Source of the DNA: Cryptomeria japonica | Taxonomy: Eukaryota; Streptophyta; Pinopsida; Cupressales; Cupressaceae | Assembly: GCF_030272615.1 (NCBI RefSeq) | Contig: NC_081410.1 | Span: 113,895,933 to 113,959,932 of the forward strand | DNA: 64,000 nt | Reading direction: 5' to 3' | In this document: piece after piece, positions 24,362 to 36,752 of the stretch | Numbering within the stretch: the stretch's first letter is position 1 | Layout: the number at the start of each line of letters is the position of its first letter | Notes under the pieces: model-generated | What the model saw: only the letters and a program-made list of their open reading frames with translations | Databases searched by the model: none | What the model was told of the DNA's origin: nothing | Position numbers and translations under genes: made by a program

Positions 24362-27300
24362 CATTAAAGACCACAAAGAAATATGGGTGAGGATGATGGC
24401 AACAAAATATCTTATAGATGGAGAACCCCAGAACCTCCTAAGATCTAATTCCCATCCAAAGGGATCTAGGACCCAGAATTTCATTGTCACATGAAAAGAT
24501 TAATTGCAAACTCCATGTCTTGAGACATCCATGATGGATCTTCTAGCCTCTTCTGGGAGGAATCGTGGGGAGGATACCGAAGCATTGACAACTCCCTCAA
24601 TATTCCAATAGCCAAGCAATGGCTCTGACAGCACTGGGGACCTCGAGTTAGTGATTACTTTGTTTAGGACAGGGCTACTAGCATGCAAGGTTGGAGATTG
24701 AAGCAATTGGAGGGACTGCCTATTCTTACCGATGAAATTAACCAACTATCAGATCTCATTAGAGAAAGAAATATAAATGTCAAAAGGGGGAAGATTCTCT
24801 AATATGGTCTTTTTCCAAAATAGGGCAATATAACGCTAAAGATGGTTATAGGATTCTATCAAATTTTTGGAATAAAGAGGAACATGTTATCCCACAAAAA
24901 CTCTTTTGGAGTAACAAGAATATCCCAAAGGTAGGTATCTTTGCATGGGTAGCATTCATAAAGAAGATCCTCACAGTAGATAGATTCATTAAAATCAGCT
25001 ATGAAGGGCCCTCAAGGTGCATCTTGTGCAAAGCTCAAGCAGAAACAATGGATCATCTCCTGTTAAGCTATCCATTTGCTTCAAAATGTTGGTGATGGCT
25101 ATGAGAAAAACTTGGTTGGATAACAACTCTTCCTAATGATATAGTCACACTCTTTCAATGTTGGCCACTACCTCCCAAGGAAAGCACCTCAAGTCAAATT
25201 CTGGAAATATCTCCTTCTTGCCTTGTTTGGGAAATTTAGACAGAAAGGAATCGAAGACTTTTTGATGACAAAGAAAGAAGATTTGAATCAGTCTTATCCT
25301 CAATTGAATCATCAATTTTTGAGATAGTAAACTGCAAACTATCCTTCTCAATGGACTCTAGAAAAATGATTTCTTCTTGGGATGATGGTATAAGAAACAA
25401 TTGGCATGGAATCAAGATTCCTCCTACCTTTGGGAAAAAATATAGTGCAAGAAAGGATGCTATATGGTCTACTCCAAAGCAGGGTTGGTTCAAGTTAAAC
25501 TTTGATGGAGCCTCAAAAGGAAACCTGGGTGCTTCAAGTATAGGATATGTGATTCGAGATCATACATGAACAATAATTGGCAAGATGGCCATGCCACTGC
25601 CACCGGATACTAATAATATAGAAGAGTTTAAAGCCTTGCTTCTAGGTTTAATTGATTGCCACAAACATGGGATAAGAAACCTCATAGTTGAGGGAGACTC
25701 AGAGATAGAAATTAAAGCAATTAAATCAAGAAGAATCCCAAACTGGCGACTATAGGAAATATTGGATAGCATTATGGAGATTTTGATCATGCTAGAACAA
25801 TATGAGGCTAAACATTTCTACAGAGATGCTAACACAGTACCGGATTCCCTCTCAAAAATTGCAGCAGAAGGCATTTCTTTACATTGGTGGGAGGAGGACA
25901 ACAATAATCATGGTTTAGCTTACTAAGAGTAAATAATCATTTCTCAGCAGTGGAATTTGGTTCCCACACGTCAAACACACTTTGCTTCAATGCGACTACA
26001 TAAGTTTTTGGCCTCAATGACTTTATTTTCAAATTCAATTTTTTTCCGCCAGCTTTTTCTTAAGTGGGTTTGCCACGTCACCTATGATGTCATTTTGGGT
26101 TGGCCTTTCTAAAATCAAAAGTTTCTCTCTTTCATCCCAAAAAGACAGCCTACAGATCATCGTCATTGCAAGTATGAGTCATGCATTGTCCTTTGGGACG
26201 AGCTCATAATTTCCACCCTCAAGATTTGGCATGATGAAAGATAGATATTCTTTGCCACCTTTGCAAGTGAGTTTCATGCAAGGCATTTTGCATTAAATGC
26301 ACTTTGAAGCCAGCACTTAATAGTTTTAATTTGGCTTTCTTCTCAAGATTATCAATTTGGTTTCTCCCTGCAACCCTCTTCTCATAAGCTTAAGCAACCT
26401 TACAAATTTTAAGCGATGTCTGGAGAGGAGCCTTTTGGGTTTATAATGAGTGTTTTCCGCAGACCAATTTCATGCTTTGAAGCAGATACCCCCATCTCAC
26501 TCTCTGCCTCAACCTGCCAAGTTTCTTTCAAACAAATCACGGACCTGAGATTGAAGAGGCTCCTCTTAGTTCCAGAGCCAACAGTTATCCTGGTTGTCAA
26601 GCTCATTCTAGGGAGTGGGCATATTAGCAAAGATGAATACCCCTAAGACTATACATAAATTTTGTCTTCGTTTGTTGCCTCCCTGATGGACCTCAAGCTT
26701 GAAAAACAGAGAGTGTGTAACCTTACCAGACGACTCTTCCCAGGAGACATCTTGTTTGAATTGCAAGAAATTCTAAACAAAGCACAATATAACTCTGGTG
26801 CTCCGCATTGAGTGAGAGAATTATTTTCAATGTCCTAGAAGAGTTGATAAAATTTTATCTATTTTTGCTAGACCTGATGGGAAAGGACCTTCAAAAACAC
26901 AAATCCTTTGTTGCTATGGCCTTAAGGTTTCTGAAATGGAGGTTCATGGGTGGCAATCCAGAGGACACGAGAAGAGAAGAAGAATTCCTTAACTTTGCTA
27001 GACTCAATGGTGTTCTACCATCCAAAACAGAAGCAGAGGACTCCCATGCGGAGCAGAGGAGGCGTGGTGGTGGAAGAGGGACCGGTCGTGCTACTCGAAG
27101 AGGAAGGGGTCCAACCTCCACAAAGGGGACATGGAAGAGGTCGTGCTCCAATTCCTCCTCTCATGCCTCGAGGAGAGGATTAAACAGATAGGTTTTTTGC
27201 TAGTCTGTATGTTTTTTAGGCTTGTTATAGAGCACATAGTTGGCTCTTCGTTTGATTTTCTCTGTTTAATCTAAATCATCTAAATGAAACTATAACAATT

Positions 27301-27571
27301 TCTCAGACATATAAATTATTTTAAAGCTCTTATAGTTTTCATCTGAGAAGGATATATGTTCTGTAATCAGCAACTAAACCTACTCTGAGTTTAGATAAAT
27401 TCAGGGGTATGAATGTGGTTTTTTCCTTCTGTGCATGCTCATGGACATTATTTTATATCCACAGTTTTTATGCCCTACTGGATCATTGTAGAAATCTGTG
27501 GTTTCTTCTGTAAATTTTCTTTAAAATCAATATATTATCCTGGCTCTACCTATTATAGACCAAAAAAAAAA
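24362..27571 (+). mobile_element. 5'-truncated L1-type LINE with zinc-finger, RNase H and A-tail (copy 2 and beyond)
   Basis: This is the complete version of the LINE cut in copy 1. It starts with the ORF2 C-terminal part at about 24,362, has the zinc-binding RVT domain (about 24,890-25,110) and an RNase H domain (25,480-25,926) with FDGASKGN, EEFKALLLGL and EGDSE carrying the expected acidic residues and YRDANTVPDSL near the end. Stops include TGA at 25,567 and TAG in the RNase H region. A 3' region with ORF-like stretches follows, and a run of 12 A at about 27,560-27,571 is the likely tail. No clear target-site duplication was found. The 5' truncation fits target-primed reverse transcription. 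Confidence 0.75.
26416..27191 (+). pseudogene. ORF-like sequence downstream of the LINE RNase H, with Arg/Gly-rich tail
   Basis: After the RNase H stop (25,924) and a 490-bp gap there are coding-like pieces in different frames: MSGEEPFGFIMSVF (26,416-26,646), a MDLKLEKQRVCNLTRRLFPG piece (about 26,686-26,810) and a 127-codon stretch (26,808-27,191). The last reads as a predicted helical part (RIIFNVLEELIKFYLFLLDL) followed by a basic GGGRGTGRATRRGRG tail. Together they could be the remains of one protein of the LINE, comparable in position and layout with the 186-codon ORF at 43,013. Homology is unknown; it may instead be fortuitous reading of a GC-richer 3' UTR. Confidence 0.35.
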
Positions 27572-28339
27572 ACATTCTCATAACTGATTTTCGAATGAAA
27601 TTACATATTTTCTGTCTGAATTAAATTGTTGTGCGAGGGCATAGCGGCTGGGATGTAGAAGGAAGAGTCTGCTGAAAGTGGGAAGGACTCCCCACGGCAT
27701 GGGAGAAAGTAGATGTTTGTTTGATATCTTATTAATTGTTAGATATGAAAATATAAAATATTGTTTTATTAGAAAGTATTTTTATCAATTTTAATTTTTT
27801 CGTTTTTCAATATTGTATGTATTTGAATACTTACACTGTCAAGATTATTGGACAAATACCTATAAACTTCAAGTTATTTAATATAACCGGTTTATCATTT
27901 ATCTCTATTAATACCAACAATATGATGCTCATAAATTTCTTTCTTTTCAATAATTACTGTGGGCATGAATGCAAAATACAATGAAGACTGTTATACGTCA
28001 ATTAATTTAGTATTAGATACTTACACATCTGCAACGATTTTTCTGCAAGGTCTGTATTGATTTCTGATACTCGATACAATTACAGATTGTCTAATATTAA
28101 AAATAGAGTACATTGGCTGTAATATGTATCTTTAAAAAAATAAAAAATAAAAAGTTATAGTGAGTTTGTATAATATAATAATAATCAAGGTCACGTTAAG
28201 TTCTGTCAAATTTTAAATTGTGGAAGACAATTTTGTTATTTGTTATTAAATAAATTTTTTATTTTGTTAATATGATAATAGTATTGGTTGGTTCAGAAAT
28301 TAGTATCTTATGATTAAATTTAATTTTGTTTTTAAATAG
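27572..28339. other. AT-rich spacer without recognisable genes
   Basis: No ORF of substance, no repeat family recognised. A short GC-richer patch near 27,635-27,715 has no identifiable feature. Confidence 0.6.
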
Positions 28340-28353
28340 TATTTGTTATAGTT

Positions 28354-28721
28354 TTTGATAATTCAAGCAGCAAAACAAGGGTGTTGTCCCTTAATACAAC
28401 AGCCAGCAAGCAGTGAGAAAAACCAATGGAACAAGTCCCCAACTAACAAGTCAGCCAGGCAAACAAGCGGCCTGCCAAACCAAAAAACAAACCAGAACAC
28501 AAATCAAGGAAGGGTAGAAACACCCCAACCTTGATTGGGAAGGGTTTGAGGGGGGAGAACTTCCCCCTCTGCCTACCACAAACCACCGTTGAGGTGATAC
28601 AATCATTTGGACCATCCTGAGAGAGATCATTCAGAAAGAGACTCCATAGGGTTGTAATCAGTGGCAGTGGAGAGTGTTGCTTGGAAAATGTTGCTTGGAG
28701 TTGCAACAGTTGCACAACTAC
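28354..28721 (-). mobile_element. Short retro-insertion (LINE 3' end or SINE-like) with 14-bp target-site duplication
   Basis: A GC-richer 368-bp segment is flanked by perfect 14-bp direct repeats TATTTGTTATAGTT at 28,340-28,353 and 28,722-28,735. Read on the minus strand it ends in TTGAATTATCAAAA next to the duplication, which fits an A-ended retrotransposed 3' tail. The sequence (GGTTTGTTTTTTGGTTTGGC...) resembles plant LINE 3' UTRs. A 90-codon minus-strand ORF (28,715-28,443) is probably non-coding. The duplication length supports target-primed reverse transcription. Confidence 0.7.
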
Positions 28722-28735
28722 TATTTGTTATAGTT

Positions 28736-29280
28736 AATGTATAGATTTGAAAATATTTTAATTTGATAATTTTTAAAAAAATATTAAAAATAATTAAAAT
28801 ATTATATTGATAAAGTCTATATATAATGTCATGGTTATGAATTAAATTTCTTTAATTTTTTAAATTTTTAAGTTGAAAATGAGAAGCTTATTTTTGTGCT
28901 AATTTTAAGTAATAAAAAAATTAATATAATATAATAACAATATAGTATAGTATAATAATAATATTGTAGTATTATATAATATAATAATAATTAATAATAT
29001 GTAATTTAGTAATATTATTATTATAATATTAATATATAATATATTTTTTACTAAAATATAACATAACAGTATATTATATTAATAAAATATAATAATATAT
29101 AAGATTAAAATAAATAATATGCTATATACTACAGAATATAATATACTAATCTAATATATATGCGGTAATTATAATATTATAATATTAATATATAATACAA
29201 TTATTGTCTAATATTTTAGTTAGTGCTTGCACTTTTAACTCATTTATATTTTTCAAATCAAAAGTTACAATTTTCAAACC
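28736..29280. repeat. AT-only low-complexity tract
   Basis: Nearly pure A/T with TAATATAATAATAAT motifs, strongest at 28,910-29,215. No gene. Confidence 0.8.
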
Positions 29281-29360
29281 TTGGAGAAATAGTGGGGCTT
29301 CTTGCCTGTAGTACTTACATCCTTGGTTCAAACCATTAATTTTAGAGCCAAAAGAAAAAA

Positions 29361-30540
29361 ATGGAGAGCGAAAATGTGCAGCTGAACCACGAAAATCAGA
29401 AAGGCAGGCGTGTAGAGGAGATGCACAGGCGCGAGCAGCCGTTGCTAAATCCTGTCAAATGGAGAATCTTGGATGTTGATTGGGATGATCAAGTAAGAGA
29501 GAAGAAGGTTCCTAAGGTGGGCAGCAACATTAATCGACCCCTTGAAAGTGGAAGCTGTGATGAAAAAGACAAAAAAAAATCAGGATCCAAGATCGAAATT
29601 GACCTAATTGAGGAGGTGGAGGATGAAAGATTCTTTTTTGAGAAACAAGCAGTCATCGCTAGATTTATTGGACCAAAGATGTCCAGGAAAACCATCCACA
29701 ATTGGGTTGATAACAACCAGGGAAAACACATTGTAATTAATTTTATTCCAAAAGGCTTCTTCGTCGCTGTTTTCACAGAAGAATACGAAAGGAATCATAT
29801 CCTGGAAAAGGAAAATTGGTACTTGGGCAAACATCCACTATACATCCAACCTTGGACCCCAAAATTCGATCCCATTCCTTTAGCGGTTTATGAAGAACCG
29901 GTCTGGATCTGACTATTTAATCTCCTAATTGAATATTGGAGTGACTCGAGTCTGGAGAAAATTGGTCGAACCCTGGGTACACTTCTAGAAATTGATGAGG
30001 AAATTATAGAAAATGATCTGTATACATACGTGAGGTTGAAAATTGTGGCAGCTAAGACCATTCCACAATCTATCGCAGTCCTAGCATCGGATGGAGAATG
30101 GAATCAGCAGGTCGAGGTAGAGAAAGAAATTAGGGCATGTCCCAAGTGCAGCAGTAAATTTCACCTATTTGATAGATGTAGAATGTTTGTGAGAAGAGCA
30201 TTTAATAGACCGTCAAGGAAACCCAAGCAAGAATGGAGGAAAAAGATGGATGATCCACATGATGGCATTTTAATGCTGGAAGTGCCTAAAGACGATGCCA
30301 ATACCCTAATATAGCATATGAATGATAACTCACTTCAGCAGAATCCAACGCCAATCCTCAATATGGTGGAAAACAACACCCCGTGCAATTTGGATAGGAC
30401 AATTCAGAAGAATCCTCCGAAGGATATGGTACAGAATGAACAAGGTATTGTGGATGGTCTGGTGGATTTCTGCTAGGAGACCTCTGAACCATTTGAGGAA
30501 ATGGAGGATATGGATGTATAGTGGACCCCAGATGCATTAG
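29361..30540 (+). pseudogene. LINE ORF1 protein: DUF4283 domain plus CCHC zinc knuckle
   Basis: ATG 29,361 is the first good start after AAAGAAAAAA. The first 183 codons are open and contain a DUF4283-type fold (about residues 88-183, with GKHIVINFIPKGFFVAVF and HPLYIQPWTPKFDP). A TGA at 29,910 follows VWI, where this family usually has VWIRL, so CGA to TGA is likely. The same frame then runs to a CCHC knuckle (CPKCSSKFHLFDRC, 30,138-30,179) and a basic segment (RPSRKPKQEWRKK) before TAG 30,312. The protein normally binds the LINE RNA as a nucleic-acid chaperone. A degraded C-terminal extension probably runs to about 30,540. Confidence 0.8.
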
Positions 30541-30696
30541 CCAATCCGCCAACATCCTTCTTGGTCATTCTAAAGGAATGAGGGGCAAGAAGAGCAACAG
30601 GCTGGTCAGAGAACAAAGAGCCAATGAAAAAGGAATTGTCAGTGTTTTGAATTATTTGAAAGTATCTAAGGGAGAGAACCCCTCCCTTGGAGAAAA

Positions 30697-30970
30697 ATGA
30701 ATATCTCCTCATGGAATGTCAGGGGCTTATCTGCCCCTGACAAAAGACACTTGGTCAAAAGATCCTTGACCAAGCTCGATTCTAAAATTAAAATTTTGCA
30801 AGAGACAAAGCTCAATGTTGAGAAGGCAGTGGAATTTGTAAAGTATTGCTACTATTGGGAAGGAATCTTCCAAGATGCTAGGGGATTGGCTGGGGGTCTA
30901 GGCTTGTTGTGGAATCCATCTCTCATCGATGTTATTCCAATTTCTTCATGCAATCACTGGATGGCCTGTA
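30697..30970 (+). pseudogene. LINE ORF2, endonuclease N-terminus (upstream of copia insertion)
   Basis: Starts MNISSWNVRGLSAPDKRHLV, the standard start of an apurinic/apyrimidinic-type LINE endonuclease, with LQETKL carrying the catalytic Glu. It stays open up to the copia element, which enters after CTGTA (30,966-30,970). The remaining endonuclease, reverse transcriptase and RNase H are at 38,755-42,716. Confidence 0.85.
30966..30970. repeat. Target-site duplication CTGTA, left
   Basis: CTGTA immediately precedes the TGTTGG start of the 5' LTR and is repeated at 38,750-38,754 right after the 3' LTR. Five bp is the normal size for copia integration. Removing one copy plus the element rejoins the LINE endonuclease. 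Confidence 0.95.
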
Positions 30971-32503
30971 TGTTGGCAATATTGCATTATAACAGACAAT
31001 GAAAGATTGTTGGCATTTCATAAGGATATTGAGAAGGTTGTTGATGATTATGGATATAACTGATTAAAGATGTTTTACTGTCTTGTATTATTATTTTGTC
31101 ATTGATGTCAAGAAATTGATTTTTTAATTCAGTATGATGTTGCCATATCTTGAGAAGTATGATATGAAGATTATAAAGATAACGGTAAAAGACACGGGAA
31201 AGAATATGATGAATAAGGTATTCAATGGGCAACTACTACCGAGTCAGACAATGATGAGATCATGATGTTTTAGATTGTTTTAACATCATACATATGTTGT
31301 AAATTGTGAAGGTTAATACTATACTATGTTATCAAGCAAAGAACCTAGTCGATAAACCCTAAAGAACCTAGTCGGTAAACCTAAGGTTATCGCTATCGGT
31401 TAATAAAGGCGAAATGTCTACCAAGTGAAGTTTAGTATTCACCGAGTTGTTACTGAGTTGTAACCGAGCTATAACAGAATGCATTAAATGTTTACATGTG
31501 GTATTTAATGAAGGAAGCTAATGAGCTAGAGTGGATTAAATGATTGGTAAGCCATAGAAGAAGTTTGTTAATGAATCTAAGGCAATGAAAAGTTGGCATG
31601 AAGATCTACAGCTCAGATTGAACCGCAATACCCTGGCACAAGTTCCAAGACTATTATGCAAGTTCCAAGGTGGGGTAAAACATTTTCAGATTGAAAGATG
31701 CATTGAACCTGGACAAGATTGAAGATCTGATGGCTATGATTGATCATGGGAAATGTGATCAAGGAGATCAAGCGGTTACCTAATTGTTTATAAATAGGAA
31801 ACTGTTGATAAACAATGTATGTGGGCAAGTGTATGCACAGGGATGCTACATAGTGATTACCAAGCACAGAAGCTTGAAGACCTGTTAGAATAACAGAGTA
31901 TAGAAGCCCAGCAGATAGACAACATTAGTTCCATGTCTAGATTGTATTGAACAAATAAGAATCTGCTTTAGCATTTTAGATGTGAAGTTGCAGATGGATT
32001 TTATTACTGTTATTTTGTGAAAGTGACAGAAAATATCTTAACCGAGTGGACTTAACAGTCTTATATGTAAACCCTCTAGCAAGGTGACATTTTGATTGAG
32101 TGTTTGAAATCCTTTAACAAGGTCACTTCTAACAAAGTGAAGATCCTAACAGATCTGAGGGAAATCCCTTAACTGGGTCACATCTAGCAATGTGTTTGTA
32201 ATCTTTAACAGGATTTGCTTTTAACCGAGCATACTCTAGAAGAGTATATTTCTTAGTGGGTCTGAAATCCCATAGTGGTTTTTCCCTATTTGGGTTTCCA
32301 CGTTAAATCTGGTGTTATGAGGTTTATATTGTTCATATGTTTTTGAGTTTGCATGTTTAATAGTTTTGGTTATATTACTGTTATATATGTTACCGAGGTT
32401 GAATCTGATGTTTTTATGGATAATTAAGTTTGTATGATTCACCCCCCCCCTCTCATCTTGTTGGCTATTGGATCTGTACTTATATTAAGTATCAGAACTA
32501 TCA
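30971..32503 (+). repeat. 5' LTR of nested copia element
   Basis: 1,533 bp, starts TGTTGGCAATATTGC and ends CAGAACTATCA. A TATA box (TATAAATA) lies at 31,789-31,796, so transcription would start around 31,820. Near the 3' end are a TTTGGGTTTCCACGTTAAAT pattern and a C-tract (CACCCCCCCCC) common in plant copia LTRs. The hexamer ACCGAG recurs at least six times. Confidence 0.95.
31789..31796 (+). promoter_or_regulatory. TATA box of the copia 5' LTR
   Basis: TATAAATA in TTGTTTATAAATAGGAAAC; the identical box is in the 3' LTR at 38,030-38,037. It marks the U3/R boundary region. Confidence 0.7.
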
Positions 32504-32505
32504 AT

Positions 32506-32517
32506 TGGTATCAAAGC
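32506..32517 (+). other. Primer-binding site, initiator tRNA-Met type
   Basis: TGGTATCAAAGC, two bases after the 5' LTR, differs at one base from TGGTATCAGAGC, the complement of the plant initiator tRNA-Met 3' end used by most copia elements to prime minus-strand synthesis. Confidence 0.85.
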
Positions 32518-32567
32518 TTTGGACTCCGGAAGGAAAGTTTAAAGGCACTTGAGTTAAAGATCCAAAT

Positions 32568-35500
32568 ATGTATAAGAGGGATGCACCGAAGCTAAACAAG
32601 TCAAGTTTCTCTACATGGCAGAAAAGGATGAAGCTACATCTATCAGGAGTTGGAGAATATGTTGTATACTATCTGGAGAATGATTTTGTTGCACCAAGCA
32701 CCTATCCATTGACTATGGAAGAGATAAGGGCAAAGCAAGAACATATTCAAGCAATGATTGAAATAACATCTACATTGACCGATTCAGAGTTTAATGATCT
32801 AGAAGGCTGCAATGATGCAAAGGCAATGTGGGATAAGCTCATATTAGTATATGGAGGAGATGAACATGTTCAAAGAGAAAAAGTAGACAGTCTGAGAGGA
32901 CAACTTGAATCTATGAGGATGAATGAAGGTGAGAACATAACTCAGTACAGTACAAGACTAAAGGAGATTGTCAATCAAATCAAAGGAGCGGGTGGAACTA
33001 TTGAAGAAAAGGATATAACAAGTAAATTGTTGAGAACCCTTCTACCAGCTTATGCAATCCGAATCTCTACAATCAATGAATTGAGGTCTGTACCTAATAT
33101 TTTAGTTTCTTTAGATGCTACTATTGGTAAGCTACATGCATTTAAGTTAAGTAATTTTGATAACAATGGATCTTCGGTAAATAAAGTTGAATCTGCATTT
33201 AGTTCTTTTCATCTTGATGAATCTAATGATTACAATGAAAGAAAGTATAAGTACTCTGAAGGAGATCACAGTGGAGCAAGTGAAAGATTTCGGAAGAACA
33301 TGGAAGAAGTACACAAACTGTATGAAGAAATTAGAAAGCAAGAAGAGTTAGAAGTACTATTAGCCAAAAGGTTACCGAGAGGCAAAGGTAAGTATAAAGG
33401 AAAACTACCTTTGAAATGTTTCAATTGTGATAAGATAGGACATATGGCTTCTAACTGTCCTGACAAAGATTCTACTGAAAGAAGAGATTATCGAGATAAC
33501 AGACAGAAAGATAATCATTACAAAGGACACCGAGACTTCAGAAGAAGAGATAGAAAAACATGCTTAATAGCTGATGAGGAATCTAATGATGATAAATCAG
33601 ATGAGACTGATATAGAGGAAGTAGTTTATGTGGCTATCAAGGATGGCTCAGATTAAGAAAGGTATGAAGAAAAGGCCCTAATATCTCACATAAACACTAA
33701 TGATTCTTGGATTATAGATAGTGGATGCTCACATCATATGATAGGAGATAATCACAAGTTTGTTATATTAGAAGATTATGATGGAGGCTATGTTAGATTT
33801 GGTAATGATGCACCATGTCCGGTAAGAGGTAAAGGATCTATAAAACTTCTTGATAATGCAAGATGCAATGATGTTTATTGGGTTGAAGGTTTGAAATACA
33901 ATTTGTTGAGTGTAGCACAGCTAAACAACACAGGTTACTGAATAGAATTTTAGAAGGGAATTGTCAAAGTTCATGACAAAAATGGAAAGTTAGCTGCTAC
34001 CGGGACACAAACAAAAGGTAACACATTTCACCTTGACTCAACTCAGAATAAGTGTTTGCATGCAAAGATTGATGATACCTGGTTATGGCATAAAAGGTTT
34101 TGTCATGTCAATTTTGATAATCTGATCAAAATAAGTAAGAAGCACAGAGTAAGAGGTCTACCGAATCTTCAAAAACCTGAGAATGCTATGTGTCGAGGAT
34201 GCTAGATGGGTAAGATGACAAGATCAAGATTTACAAGTAAGTCTTACACTTCTAAGGGAATCTTAGATCTAGTGCACACTGATCTTTGTGGTCCTATGAA
34301 AGTTCAAAGTTATTATGGTGATAAGTATTTCATATTATTTGTGGATGACTATTCAAGGATGATGTCAGTAATGTTTTTAAAAGAAAAATCAGAAGCTTTT
34401 CAAATGTTTAAATGGTACAAGGCAAGAGTTGAAAATGAAACGAGAAGACAACTGAAATGTCTTAGATCAGATAGAGGAGGAGAGTTCACATCTGATGAGT
34501 TCAACTTATTCTACAATAATCATGGTATTAAAAGACAAGTCTCTGCACCGAGAACTCCACATTAGAATGGAATAGCTGAAAGAAGAAACAGATCTATTGT
34601 GGATTGTGCTAGAACACTGATGATTGAAAAGAAGGTGCCACAAACATTTTGGAGAGAAGTAATAAGCACAGTTGTTTACACCTTGAACCGAGTACAATTG
34701 AAGAAAGGTACTTTGAAGACACCATATGAAATCTGGTATGGTAAGAAACCTAATGTTAGTTATTTTAAAATCTTTGGAAGTAGATGCTATGTTCATAAAG
34801 ATGATAGAAATGGCAAGTTTGATCAGAAAAGTGAAGAAGGAATGTTTCTAGGTTACTCTTCTAGAAGCAAAGCATTTAAATGTCTGATCAAATCATCTAA
34901 CAAAATAGTAAAAAGGGCAAATGTGAAAATTGATGAATTTGCAAAAAGAAATGATGAAGGACATTCCAAGGAACCAAAAGACTATGATGAATTTTTCTAT
35001 GTTCAACCGTAAAGTCCTACCGAGAAGACTGTTGAAGAAAATGAAGAGAATATCTAGTTACCGAGTGATGAAGAAGATCATACAGAGCCTACCGAGCCTG
35101 TATTAGCCAAGTATGTCAGAAGACATCATACACCAAGTCAGATTATAGGAGATAAGGATGATCTAGTGATGACAAGGAACAAACTGAGACAAAACACATG
35201 CTTGATATCTAAATTTGAACCGAGAATAGTAAAAGAGGCATTTAAAAGTGAAGATTGGGTAAATGCTATGACAAAAGAGATTGATCAAATCAAGAAGAAT
35301 GACACATGGACACTAATCCCAAGACCGAAGGACAGAAATGTAATCGGTACAAAGTGGATTTTCAGAAACAAGCTAAATGAAAAAGGTGAAGCCATTCGAA
35401 ACAAAGAAAGACTAGTTTGCAAAGGTTATGCTCAAGAAGAAGGAATTGATTATGGTGCAACTTTTGCACCTATTGCTACACTTGAAGGAGTTAGAACATT

Positions 35501-36752
35501 GTTGGCCTATGCTGCTTTCAAGAACTTCAAGATATATCAAATGGATGTCAAATCTGCATTTCTGAATGGAATATTAAAAGAAGAAGTTTTCACTGAACAA
35601 CCTGAAGCATTTGTTGAAGACAATAATAAAGATCGGGTATGTAAATTGAACAAAGCTTTATATGGTTTGAAACAAGCACCAAGAGAATGGTATGAAAGAT
35701 TGCACTCTTATTTGATTAAGATTAGTTTTATAAGGACAAGTGATAACAGCAACATGTACATGAAGAATGATGAAAATGGAATACTGATCTCAGCCATATT
35801 TGTTGATGATATTATATTTTGTGGAAATGACTCTTTATGCAAGAACTTTGGAAATGAAATGAGCAAAGAATTTGAGATGTCATTAATTAGTGAGATAAAG
35901 TATTTTATAGGTTTACAGATACTGCAAATGAAAAATGAGATTTTCATTACTCAATCCAAGTACATAAAGGAAATCTTGAAGAAATTTGGAATGGATGAGT
36001 CAAAACTAGTAAGTACTCCTATGACTACCAACTATAAATTATCAAAGAATGATGAATCTACATCTGTTGATGAGACACTCTACCGATCCATGATTGGAAA
36101 ACTACAATATGTTGTTCATAGTAGACTAGACATAGCACATGCAGTAAGTATAGTTGCAAGATTCTCTACAGATCCTAAGGAAACACACATGACAGCAATC
36201 AAAAGAATTTTTAGATACTTGAAAGGCACACATGATTATGGCTTAGTATATCAGAAAGGAAATTATTTTGATTTAAAATTTTATACTGATGCTGATTGGA
36301 CAGGCAACATTGATGAAAGGAAAAGCACAAGTGGAGGAACTTTCTTTTTAGGAGAAAGACTAGTGAGTTGGATTAGCAAGAAACAAGGATGTGTTTCACA
36401 GTCAACAGCAGAAGCTGAATACGTTGCTGTAGTATTGAATTGTAACAACATTGCATGGATCAAACAACTGTTGGAAGGTATAAATGAGAAAGTTACCGAG
36501 CCAGTAACTATATTCTATGACAATACTAGTGCCATTAATATTTCAGAGAATCATGTTATGCACTCTAAGACAAAGCACATATCTATCAAATATCATTATC
36601 TTAGAGAAGAAGCTCAAGAGAAGAAAGTGGTGTTGGAATATGTTAACACAAAGGAGCAAATAGTAGATATCTTCACCAAGCCACTACCAAAGGACACTTT
36701 TGAATATCTCAAAAGTCAGTTAGGAGTCCTACCCCTATCTTCTACTCACTGA
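32568..36752 (+). pseudogene. Copia gag-pol polyprotein with seven in-frame stops
   Basis: All domains are in one frame without frameshifts. Gag: open 362 codons (32,568-33,656) with a UBN2-type core and CCHC knuckle CFNCDKIGHMASNC (33,417-33,458). Protease: IIDSGCSHHM, catalytic Asp at 33,717. Integrase: WHKRFCH...C-C zinc region, then core LVHTDLCGPM, VDDYSRMM and a Glu in RSDRGGEF. Reverse transcriptase: WTLIPRPKDRNVIGTKWIF, QMDVKSAFLNG, FVDD (about 35,799-35,810). RNase H: TDADWTGNIDERKSTSGG to HSKTKHISIKYHYLRE; ends at TGA 36,750. Stops: TAA 33,654, TGA 33,939, TAG 33,951, TAG 34,203, TAG 34,563, TAA 35,010, TAG 35,055; all can be explained as C-to-T in CAA, CAG or CGA. The last 565 codons are open. 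Confidence 0.95.

Larger units (their letters stand above)
13378..25288. repeat. Tandem segmental duplication, copy 2
   Basis: This is the second copy of the unit, colinear with 1-11,911 at offset 13,377 and without large indels. It carries the same gene A relic, paired copia relics, candidate gene start, TATG repeat and LINE start. Unlike copy 1, its LINE continues unbroken past 25,288 through an RNase H domain. Stretches 13,378-14,923 and 20,018-21,957 hold no recognisable gene. Confidence 0.95.

Noticed and set aside
26891-27183. Alternative overlapping ORFs on both strands
   Set aside because: Shadows of one GC-richer Arg/Gly-coding stretch; only the 26,808-27,191 frame has a plausible domain layout.
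28443-28715. 90-codon minus-strand ORF as a gene
   Set aside because: It lies wholly inside the 368-bp retro-insert and reads a LINE-like 3' UTR.
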